Shown here in pieces: positions 9,652-17,448 of a stretch of 32,422 bases of DNA. The DNA comes from Actinomycetota bacterium (GTDB taxonomy: Bacteria; Planctomycetota; Phycisphaerae; JAACET01). The notes beneath the pieces were generated by a model. That model worked only from the letters and a program-made list of their open reading frames with translations. It was not told where the DNA came from and did no database searches. The stretch is taken from assembly GCA_011682385.1 (NCBI GenBank), contig JAACET010000007.1, positions 1 to 32,422 on the forward strand, read 5' to 3'. The translations under genes were made by a program, and so were the position numbers. Position 1 is the first letter of the stretch. Each line of letters opens with the position of its first letter.

Positions 9652-10763
9652 TTATTTTCTTTGCCCGACTCATAGCGAGGCAGCGTAACCGTGAATATCG
9701 AGCCTCCGCCCGGCCTGGGATTCAGCGATATTGTCCCTCTGTGTTCTGCTATCATATTGGCACTGATGCTCAAGCCCAGGCCCGTACCCTTACCGTCGGA
9801 TTTGGTGGTGAAGAAGGGGTCGAATATTTTTTCACGCAGGTGCCCCGGAACTCCACAGCCGTTATCTGCAATGTTCAACACTACCGTTTGATCATTATCC
9901 AAAGTCATCGTAAGATCAATCTGGCCGTCCCTCCTGCCGACGAGACTGTCCAAGGCGTTATTCAGTAGATTAATAATCGTCTGCGAGATGGCGTGTGAGT
10001 CTGCATATACCCGCACGTCGGGTGCTTCGATAGAGCTGTTAATCCGCGCCTGTTGCAGCCGAGCCCGGGGACGAAGGAATTCTATCGATTGAAATACCAC
10101 ATCTGCCAGCCGCACCGATTGCCGTTTAGCCGGCGCTCGCTGGCCAAAGGTCAATACTCTCTGCACCGAGGACTGGATACGTTCCAGGCCCTGCATGATT
10201 AGCGGCAAAAACCTGTTGATCTTTTCCCAATTGCCCGGATTGTCCCGGATAATGCGTACCGACTCCATTATACCCCCCAGCGGGTTGTTGATCTCGTGAG
10301 CCACAGCCGCTGCCAGCTCGCCCAGGATAGCCATTTTCTCTGCTCGGATCATATGCCCGCAAGAGTCCCCTTGTTGCTCTTGATCTTCCAGCAGTACTGC
10401 CGTGCCTGCATAGTTTCCCGAGCCGTCTATAGACCGTGAGAAATGGACGCTCAACTTAGCGTTCTGAAGGTTGCATCTGCCCGTCAGTGGCGATTCGATT
10501 CCATTCCGTAGAGCATCGATTGCCAGAATGGTTACTGCTGAAAAATCCCCGGACAGTTTTCTGATGGTTTGACCCAGCAGCTTATCCGCCGGCCCATCCA
10601 ACAGTTCTACAGCCCGCGAATTGACGTATGCCAGCCGATCCTCAGCATCCAGCAGTACTACACCGTGCCTGCAATGATCCAGCAGCGACACAAGCTCAGA
10701 TTTATCCTTAACGGGACTCATTGAAGCTTGACGGTGTTGGGAATGAGTTTTGGCCTTCTTCAA
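9648..10763 (-). CDS. Soluble PAS-domain sensor histidine kinase
   Basis: 371 aa; PAS-like N-terminus, H-box AVAHEINNPLGG, N-box NLLNNALDSL, G-boxes DNGCGVP and FDPFFTTKSDGKGTGLGLSI; no obvious TM helices; ATGA overlap with the downstream sigma54 activator. Confidence 0.93.
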   Translation of the reverse strand: MKKAKTHSQHRQASMSPVKDKSELVSLLDHCRHGVVLLDAEDRLAYVNSRAVELLDGPADKLLGQTIRKLSGDFSAVTILAIDALRNGIESPLTGRCNLQNAKLSVHFSRSIDGSGNYAGTAVLLEDQEQQGDSCGHMIRAEKMAILGELAAAVAHEINNPLGGIMESVRIIRDNPGNWEKINRFLPLIMQGLERIQSSVQRVLTFGQRAPAKRQSVRLADVVFQSIEFLRPRARLQQARINSSIEAPDVRVYADSHAISQTIINLLNNALDSLVGRRDGQIDLTMTLDNDQTVVLNIADNGCGVPGHLREKIFDPFFTTKSDGKGTGLGLSISANMIAEHRGTISLNPRPGGGSIFTVTLPRYESGKENK

Positions 10764-10793
10764 TGTACTGCTCCGATTTCCTGCTAGGGAACA

Positions 10794-11198
10794 TTAACCA
10801 TGAGAGCGGAGAAACTTTTCCAAATGAGTCACAATCTCCGCCGGCTGCGTGGACTTGTCCAAAAAGCCCTCAGCTGGGCAGTAACCATTTTCACCTAGTT
10901 TGTTCTTCAGGCCCAAACTGAAGCGCTCGTCTACACAACTAAGCAGAAACACTGGTACAGAATCGAACCGCCCATCCGCTTTGAGATTTCTACACCAGCG
11001 TAACCCGCCATCGGGCTCAGCTAACATAATCTCCAACAGAATTAGGTCGATTTCTTCTTTATCCAGGATTGCCTGAGCTTGTCTCTCTGATTTTGCCCAT
11101 AGGACCCGGCCAAGTTTCGCTTCCAAGAATGGCTTCAACGAGACCACATAGTCGGTATCTTTGTCTACTATTAATATTCGCCACTGTCTGCGAGCCAT
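10794..11198 (-). CDS. Stand-alone receiver-domain protein, degenerate phosphorylation site
   Basis: 134 aa; ILIVDKD, LLSC and FLDKS receiver motifs, but the phosphoacceptor position reads LLEIM (Glu56) rather than LLDVM. Confidence 0.83.
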   Translation of the reverse strand: MARRQWRILIVDKDTDYVVSLKPFLEAKLGRVLWAKSERQAQAILDKEEIDLILLEIMLAEPDGGLRWCRNLKADGRFDSVPVFLLSCVDERFSLGLKNKLGENGYCPAEGFLDKSTQPAEIVTHLEKFLRSHG

Positions 11199-11241
11199 TG
11201 TTCATTATCCAACGGGAAAGATCTGCTGAACCGGCGGGCCG

Positions 11242-12006
11242 CTAGCTTTGCGACAATAGTGCCTCGGCAATCGGTGATACGTACTTCCGCTGCTCGGCCG
11301 TATCCAGCCAACAAGAGCGCCCTTCCAGATCCGCCTTGGCAATATCCGGATCGTACGGCAAGGTACCCAGGATCGGCACGTCGTTCAATGATGCCGCCAG
11401 TGAGTCTATATCCAGCCCTTCGGTGACTTTGTTTATGACAGCCCCTACCTTGGTAATACCAATCTGCGCAGCAAGTCGTTTGACGTTTAGTGCGGTTTGA
11501 ATGCTGCGTTGGCCGGGCTCAACCACCATGATCATTGTGGACACTGCTTGGGCTGTAGCTCGGCCCAGGTGTTCCACGCCGGCCTCCATGTCCAGGATTA
11601 CGATCTGCTCGGGAGTCAACAGCAGATGTGTGACCAGCGCCTTCAGCAAGGCGCTTTCCGGACAGATGCAGCCCGCCCCGCCCGTGGATGTACCGCCAAG
11701 CACTAACAAGCGGATGCCGTCCATGCGATGGCTGAATCGTTCGGGGATGTCGTCGACTTTGGGGTTAAGTTTGAAATAACTCCCGTAGCCTGCTTTGGCG
11801 TCTGTACGGTCCAGGATGAACTGGCGCATGTCGGATATCGGCGTGATCGTCTTTTCGCTGGATAGCCCCAGCGCTCCAGCCAGATTTGCGTCAGGATCAG
11901 CGTCTACCGCAATGATATCCTTTCCCTGCTCAGCCCAGAACCTGGCCAATAGGGCCGCAAGTGTCGTTTTACCTGTTCCGCCTTTGCCGGAAATTGCCAG
12001 CTTCAT
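11242..12006 (-). CDS. cooC: CooC-family Ni-insertion ATPase (CODH maturation)
   Basis: 254 aa; deviant Walker A SGKGGTGKTT, AVDADPDANLAGALG, CxC motif GCICPES, LDMEAGVEHLGR. Confidence 0.93.
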   Translation of the reverse strand: MKLAISGKGGTGKTTLAALLARFWAEQGKDIIAVDADPDANLAGALGLSSEKTITPISDMRQFILDRTDAKAGYGSYFKLNPKVDDIPERFSHRMDGIRLLVLGGTSTGGAGCICPESALLKALVTHLLLTPEQIVILDMEAGVEHLGRATAQAVSTMIMVVEPGQRSIQTALNVKRLAAQIGITKVGAVINKVTEGLDIDSLAASLNDVPILGTLPYDPDIAKADLEGRSCWLDTAEQRKYVSPIAEALLSQS

Positions 12007-12080
12007 ACTCTGTATCCTTTTGTTTTATCTAGTGATAGCTCAGCCTGATTTCAATTTGTATGAACTTACTATATCCAGCT

Positions 12081-12106
12081 TACCAGGAGAAAGCAATCAT
12101 TTTGCC
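12081..12106 (-). promoter_or_regulatory. Candidate sigma54 (-24/-12) promoter facing cooC
   Basis: Minus strand CGGCAAAATGATTGCTTTC: GG and GC dinucleotides separated by 10 nt, TTGCT -12 box exact, GGCA of the -24 box. Predicted start near 12081, about 75 nt upstream of cooC. Confidence 0.5.
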
Positions 12107-12217
12107 GAAAAAACGGCACCGGCCCGGCTACGGATGACTGCTTTTCGTGACATATATCAGTAAGTTGTTTGTAATCAAGATGTTGCAGTTGAATAGAATT
12201 AGCCGATTATCCGGCAT

Positions 12218-12247
12218 ATGAGCTACATTAGTCCGTTGTACGCTCAT
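12218..12247. promoter_or_regulatory. Imperfect dyad, candidate enhancer (UAS) for the sigma54 activator
   Basis: ATGAGC-TAC ... GTA-c-GCTCAT: 9 paired positions with a single extra base, centred about 100 bp upstream of the predicted cooS transcription start. Confidence 0.4.
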
Positions 12248-12306
12248 GAAGTGGCCCAGTGATCGGCATTTTCGGTCTCCGTGAGCCATATTTCATGGTG
12301 AATACA

Positions 12307-12323
12307 GCGGCACGATTTTTGCT
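12307..12323 (+). promoter_or_regulatory. Sigma54 (-24/-12) promoter facing cooS
   Basis: GCGGCACGATTTTTGCT versus consensus YTGGCACGNNNNTTGCW: only the T before GG differs; GG (12309-12310) and GC (12321-12322) have the canonical 10-nt gap. Confidence 0.75.
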
Positions 12324-12430
12324 TATTATAGGGCGGGGACGGGCTGTCTATCTATAGAAGTTCGGCCCCGCGAAAGTTGTTTGGGATATCACTAGTAGAA
12401 GAATCTCCTGCAGTCATAGGAGTCCATAAC

Positions 12431-14386
12431 ATGAGCTCAAAAGATAAGAATATCAGTATCGACCCTGCCAGCGAGCAAATGTTGCGATCAGAGGCGACTC
12501 AGGATCTTGAGCTCACTTGGGATCGCTACCAGGCCATGCAGCCGCAGTGCGGTTACGGGCAATTGGGTGTGTGCTGTAAGATCTGCGCGATGGGCCCCTG
12601 CCGGATCGATCCATTCGGGAATGGTCCGCAAAAGGGAGTATGTGGTGCGACTGCGGACATTATCGCAGCCCGGAATCTGGCGAGGATGATTGCCGCGGGA
12701 ACCGCAGCCCACTCGGATCACGGTCGAGATACTGTCCACGCTTTGCTCTCTGCAGCCAGCGATCCTAATAGCGACTACAAGGTTACCGATGGGAAGAAGG
12801 TTCGGGCCTTGGCCCAGGAGTGGGGCGTTGATATCCAGGGCAAGAGCAAGGAAGAGTTGGCCAAAGAGGTGGCTGAGATGTCTTTTGCAGAGTTCGGCCA
12901 GCAGCACGGCGAGTTGAAGTTCGCCCAGCGAGCTCCCGAAGAGCAGAAGAATCGTTGGCGGGAAAATGGCGTCATGCCCCGGGGAATCGACCGGGAGGTC
13001 GTGGAACTGATGCACCGCACAACCATGGGTGTAGACAGTGATTTCAAGAGTATCATCGGGCAGGGCATACGGGCGTCGTTAGCTGACGGCTGGGGTGGTT
13101 CAATGATAGCCACGGAACTTTCGGACATACTTTTCGGCAGGCCCAACCCAATCAAGTCAACCGTGAACCTTGGGATTCTGAAGGCCGACGAAGTGAATAT
13201 CCTGGTGCACGGGCACGAGCCGACGCTTTCGGAGATGCTGGTAGCCGCCACCCAGGACCCGGAGATGATCAAGCTGGCCAAGAGTAAAGGAGCAGAGGGT
13301 ATCACTTTGGCGGGCATCTGCTGTACAGCTAATGAAATATTGATGCGGCACGGCGTTCCCATAGCCGGAAACTTCCTGCAGCAGGAATTGGCCCTGGCCA
13401 CAGGGGCCGTCGATGCCATGATCGTGGACGTACAGTGCGTCATGCCTGCGTTGGGTGAGTTGGCCAAACGCTTCCACACCAAGCTGATTTCCACCAGCCC
13501 CAAGGCCAAGGTACCCTTTGCCAACCACATAGAGTTTGATGAATCCAAGGCTTTGGATATAGCCAAGCAGATTATCAGAGAGGCTATAGAAAACTTCCCC
13601 AACCGCAAGGGCAAATCGACCTGTATTCCGGATATACGCGAAAACATGGTAGCCGGCTTTACCGCCGAGAGCGTGTTTGAATTTCTTGGCGGACATTATA
13701 GACCGTCCTATCGTCCGCTGAACGAGGGGATCATAACAGGTCGGCTGCGGGGGGCTGCGGCCATCGTGGGCTGCAACAACCCTAGAATAACACACGACTA
13801 CGGCCATGTTACCATGACCAAAGAGCTGTTGGCTAACGACGTGCTGGTGGTAACCACCGGCTGCACAGCTATTGCCGACGCCAAGGCGGGACTGCTCAAT
13901 TCGGGAGAGGCTCTAAAGTACTGCGGCAAGGGTTTAAAGGAAATATGCGAAGCGGTGGGTATTCCTCCCGTGCTGCACCTGGGAGCCTGCGTGGATATTA
14001 GCCGGGTTCTGACGATCCTGTGCAACATTCTGGATCAGGGCGGACTGGGGGTGGGCATATCCGATTTGCCGGCCGCCGGAGCCGCTCCGGAATGGATGAG
14101 CGAAAAAGCTGTGGCCATCGGTTTCTATGTCGTAGCGTCGGGCGTTTATACCGTACTGGGACAAGCCTTGCCGGTAGAAGGGGCCAAGGAACTGACCCAG
14201 TACCTCTGCGAAGATATAGAGGATGTTTATGGGGGCAAGTTTGCCTTTGAACCCGACCCCATCGAAGGTGCTCATTTGATCTTGGATCACATTGACCGTA
14301 AGCGCAGCGATCTGAAGTTATCTCCGGTCTTGTATCCGGTGCCTTACGCTCCCAAGACGGTGGCTGAAGCAGCCGCAGCTTCATAA
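12431..14386 (+). CDS. cooS: Anaerobic carbon monoxide dehydrogenase catalytic subunit
   Basis: 651 aa from ATG 12431 (AGGAG at 12418); D/B-cluster cysteines CGYGQLGVCCKICAMGPCRI, C-cluster motifs HGHEP, GICCTANEIL, VQCVMP, GCNN, TGCTA, LGACVDISR. Could equally be named acsA given the adjacent acs genes. Confidence 0.96.
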   Translation: MSSKDKNISIDPASEQMLRSEATQDLELTWDRYQAMQPQCGYGQLGVCCKICAMGPCRIDPFGNGPQKGVCGATADIIAARNLARMIAAGTAAHSDHGRDTVHALLSAASDPNSDYKVTDGKKVRALAQEWGVDIQGKSKEELAKEVAEMSFAEFGQQHGELKFAQRAPEEQKNRWRENGVMPRGIDREVVELMHRTTMGVDSDFKSIIGQGIRASLADGWGGSMIATELSDILFGRPNPIKSTVNLGILKADEVNILVHGHEPTLSEMLVAATQDPEMIKLAKSKGAEGITLAGICCTANEILMRHGVPIAGNFLQQELALATGAVDAMIVDVQCVMPALGELAKRFHTKLISTSPKAKVPFANHIEFDESKALDIAKQIIREAIENFPNRKGKSTCIPDIRENMVAGFTAESVFEFLGGHYRPSYRPLNEGIITGRLRGAAAIVGCNNPRITHDYGHVTMTKELLANDVLVVTTGCTAIADAKAGLLNSGEALKYCGKGLKEICEAVGIPPVLHLGACVDISRVLTILCNILDQGGLGVGISDLPAAGAAPEWMSEKAVAIGFYVVASGVYTVLGQALPVEGAKELTQYLCEDIEDVYGGKFAFEPDPIEGAHLILDHIDRKRSDLKLSPVLYPVPYAPKTVAEAAAAS

Positions 14387-14403
14387 CCATTTGAGGAATT
14401 GCC

Positions 14404-14940
14404 ATGAAAGGCAGTATATTCGTTCAAATAAAGAAGTGCCTGTCCTGCCATTCCTGCGAGTTGGCCTGTGCTGTTGAGCACTCAGCTTCCAAGGATTTGG
14501 TTCGGGCCATTCACGAAGATCCGCCGCCTGCACCTCGCGTTCGTCTCGAGCAGGTGGAAGGCGCATCTATTCCCTTGCAGTGTCGTCATTGCGAGGATGC
14601 GCCTTGTGTTGCCGTTTGTCCTTGTGGAGCCATCGAAAAGCTCGGCCCCGAGCAGGCGGTGATCATTCACGAGGACAAGTGCATTGGCTGTAAGTTCTGC
14701 ATTGCTGTCTGTCCTTTCGGCGTGGTGGAGTTGCGCAAGGATGGCAGAGTTGCCCTCAAGTGTGATCTTTGCCTTAGCCGCACTGAAGAGGGTTTACTGC
14801 CGGCCTGTGTTACTGCTTGTCCCAGCGGGGCTCTATGTTTTCTGACCGCTGAGGAGCTAAGCAAACAGAAACGCAGGATTGCCGCTAAGAGGGAGCATCA
14901 GGCAGCCCAGGCCGCCGATGCCCAGGAGGAAGAAGCCTAA
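14404..14940 (+). CDS. CooF-like multi-[4Fe-4S] ferredoxin
   Basis: 178 aa; four Cys clusters (CLSCHSCELAC, CRHCEDAPCVAVC, CIGCKFCIAVC, CDLC...CVTAC). Confidence 0.9.
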   Translation: MKGSIFVQIKKCLSCHSCELACAVEHSASKDLVRAIHEDPPPAPRVRLEQVEGASIPLQCRHCEDAPCVAVCPCGAIEKLGPEQAVIIHEDKCIGCKFCIAVCPFGVVELRKDGRVALKCDLCLSRTEEGLLPACVTACPSGALCFLTAEELSKQKRRIAAKREHQAAQAADAQEEEA

Positions 14941-15035
14941 CCTAAGACTGTCCGCGCTGCCGAGTTCGGCCACAGCAACTTGTCGGGCTCGGCAGATCTT
15001 TACGGCCGTGTTTTCTATGTCAGCAAGGTTGTCTT

Positions 15036-15521
15036 ATGTCGAGTGAACAGCTCTCAAGTGTTGAGGAAATTGATCTAGCAGCAGCCAGGCGGATTGCCGC
15101 TGAGCATCGAGCCAAAGGTAGTTCCTTGGTCACTGTTCTGCAGGATGTGCAGACCGAATATGGTTACTTGTCGCGGGAAGTACTTGAGGTAGTGGCTGAG
15201 CAGATGCAGGTACCTCTATCGCAAGCCTATGGCCTGGCTACCTTTTATACGTCTTTCAGCCTACAGCCTCGCGGTAGGTATCACATATCCGTTTGCATGG
15301 GTACAGCGTGCCACGTTCGAGGCGCAGCCAATGTGTTGGGAAAATTAGAAAGGGATTTGGGAATCAAGGCCGGGCAGACCACTGCGGATCTAAAACACAG
15401 CTTAGAATCGGTCAATTGTTTAGGGGCTTGTGCAGCTGGGCCCATCGTGGTGATCAATGGTGTTCAGCACGGCAAAGTTGACAGCCGGAAGGTGAATGAA
15501 ATCTTACGCGAATTAGACTAG
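15036..15521 (+). CDS. NuoE/HndA-like [2Fe-2S] thioredoxin-fold subunit
   Basis: 161 aa; VLQDVQTEYGYLSREVLEVVAEQ, CMGTACHVRGA, VNCLGACAAGPIVVING. Confidence 0.93.
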   Translation: MSSEQLSSVEEIDLAAARRIAAEHRAKGSSLVTVLQDVQTEYGYLSREVLEVVAEQMQVPLSQAYGLATFYTSFSLQPRGRYHISVCMGTACHVRGAANVLGKLERDLGIKAGQTTADLKHSLESVNCLGACAAGPIVVINGVQHGKVDSRKVNEILRELD

Positions 15522-15552
15522 TCAGATTTTGCTAATGGATGACCTCTGATTA

Positions 15553-17448
15553 ATGAGTACTGTAGCATCCGAAAAACTAACCGGTTTTGCAGATCTTGAT
15601 GCCCTGCGAAGCTCGATTCAAGCACAACGGGAAAAGATTGAAACCACGGTAGTGCTCTGTGGAGGACCGGGTTGTCAGGCCTACGGCTGTAAAGCGGTGA
15701 TCGAGGCCTTTAGGGAAGCGCTGGATGACGAAGGCCTCGAAGAAAGCGTACAGCTTCGGGTCACCGGCTGTCACGGTTTTTGCGAGCGGGGCCCATTGGT
15801 AGTAATTCGTCCTGCCGGGACTTTCTATCAGGGCGTAACCGCTGAAGATGTGCCGGAAATCATCCAGAAGACACTCAAGAATAATCAATTGCTTGATCGC
15901 TTGCTTTACGTCAACGCTCAAACTTCTCAGAAGGTCCAGACAGAGAAAGAAGTCGATTTCTATGCCTATCAGCAGCGTATCATCTCCGGGGCTAACGAAG
16001 AGATTGATCCGGAATGTATCGAAGATTACTTAGCCGTTGGCGGCTATTCAGCCCTGGCTAAGGCGCTAAGCCAGATGAAGCCGGATCAGATTATCGAGCA
16101 GATTACCGAGTCCGGCCTGCGAGGCCGAGGCGGCGGAGGCTTTCTTACCGGACGCAAGTGGCAGTCCTGTAGGAATGCTCAAGGCCAACCAAAGTATGTG
16201 CTTTGTAATGGTGATGAGGGTGATCCCGGAGCCTTTATGGACAGAACTATCATGGAGGGTAATCCGCACTCTGTGTTGGAGGGAATGTGTATCGGGGCCT
16301 ATGCCATCGGTTCGAATCAGGGATACATCTATGTGCGGGATGAGTATCCGTTGGCAGTGGAAAATTTAGGCATTGCCATCCAGCAGGCCCGCGAGTTGGG
16401 TCTCTTGGGTGAAAATATCTTAGGCAGTGGCTTTGATTTTGATATTCGCATCAATCGCGGAGCAGGTGCCTTTGTTTGTGGCGAATCGACAGCCCTGATG
16501 GCTTCCATTGAAGGCAAGATCGGCGATCCGCGAGCCAAGTATATTCATACCACCGACGTGGGATTATTCGGCAAGCCTTCCAATCTTAATAACGTAGAAA
16601 CCTGGGCCAACGTCCCCCAGATTATTAATCGCGGCCCTGACTGGTTCAGTTCGCTGGGCACTGAGCACAGCAAAGGTACCAAAGTCTTTTCCTTGGTCGG
16701 TAAGATCAACAACACCGGCCTGGTGGAAGTGCCTATGGGCATAATCCTCAGGGACATCATTTTCAAGATCGGCGGCGGCATACCCAACGGCAAAAAGTTC
16801 AAGGCTGTGCAGATTGGCGGTCCGTCCGGCGGTTGCATCCCGGAGACTCTGCTGGATACGCCGGTGGACTATGAACAGCTCACCGACTTGGGAGCGATGA
16901 TGGGTTCCGGTGGCCTGATCGTCATGGACCAGGACACCTGCATGGTCGATATCGCCCGCTATTTTATGAATTTCCTCTGCGAGGAGTCTTGCGGCAAATG
17001 CACCCCCTGCAGGGAAGGCACTAAAATCATGTTGGATATTCTTACCAGGATTTGCCAGGGACAGGGCACACCGGAAGATATGGAGCAGTTGGAAACTCTG
17101 GGCGAAGATGTTCAGACGGCCTCGTTGTGTGGCTTGGGAACATCCGCTCCTAATCCTGTGCTTTCGACTTTGCGTTATTTCCGCGATGAGTACGAAGCCC
17201 ACGTGAAAGATAAACGCTGTCCCGCCGGTGTTTGCCGGGAGTTGATAAGTTTCAGTGTTACGCCGGAGGCCTGTACATCCTGCAGCCTCTGCGTCAAGGC
17301 CTGTCCGGTTGAGGCCATCAGTGGCGGAACCAGAAAAGGCAAGGGCAAAGAACGGACCAAGGTACCGGCTGTTATTGATCAGGATAAATGTATCAAGTGT
17401 CGGGCATGTTACGAGGCCTGTAAGTTCAATGCGGTAGCAGTATCGTGA
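15553..17448 (+). CDS. NuoF/HndC/HydB-like NAD(P)- and FMN-binding subunit
   Basis: 631 aa; N-terminal [2Fe-2S] thioredoxin-like domain, GLRGRGGGGFLTGRKW, NGDEGDPGAFMDR, ESCGKCTPCREGT, C-terminal 2x[4Fe-4S] ferredoxin domain. Confidence 0.95.
   Translation: MSTVASEKLTGFADLDALRSSIQAQREKIETTVVLCGGPGCQAYGCKAVIEAFREALDDEGLEESVQLRVTGCHGFCERGPLVVIRPAGTFYQGVTAEDVPEIIQKTLKNNQLLDRLLYVNAQTSQKVQTEKEVDFYAYQQRIISGANEEIDPECIEDYLAVGGYSALAKALSQMKPDQIIEQITESGLRGRGGGGFLTGRKWQSCRNAQGQPKYVLCNGDEGDPGAFMDRTIMEGNPHSVLEGMCIGAYAIGSNQGYIYVRDEYPLAVENLGIAIQQARELGLLGENILGSGFDFDIRINRGAGAFVCGESTALMASIEGKIGDPRAKYIHTTDVGLFGKPSNLNNVETWANVPQIINRGPDWFSSLGTEHSKGTKVFSLVGKINNTGLVEVPMGIILRDIIFKIGGGIPNGKKFKAVQIGGPSGGCIPETLLDTPVDYEQLTDLGAMMGSGGLIVMDQDTCMVDIARYFMNFLCEESCGKCTPCREGTKIMLDILTRICQGQGTPEDMEQLETLGEDVQTASLCGLGTSAPNPVLSTLRYFRDEYEAHVKDKRCPAGVCRELISFSVTPEACTSCSLCVKACPVEAISGGTRKGKGKERTKVPAVIDQDKCIKCRACYEACKFNAVAVS

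Noticed and set aside
12488-13015. Long antisense ORFs inside cooS, acsB and other large genes
   Set aside because: Typical shadow ORFs in GC-rich coding DNA; the sense frames have unambiguous family motifs.
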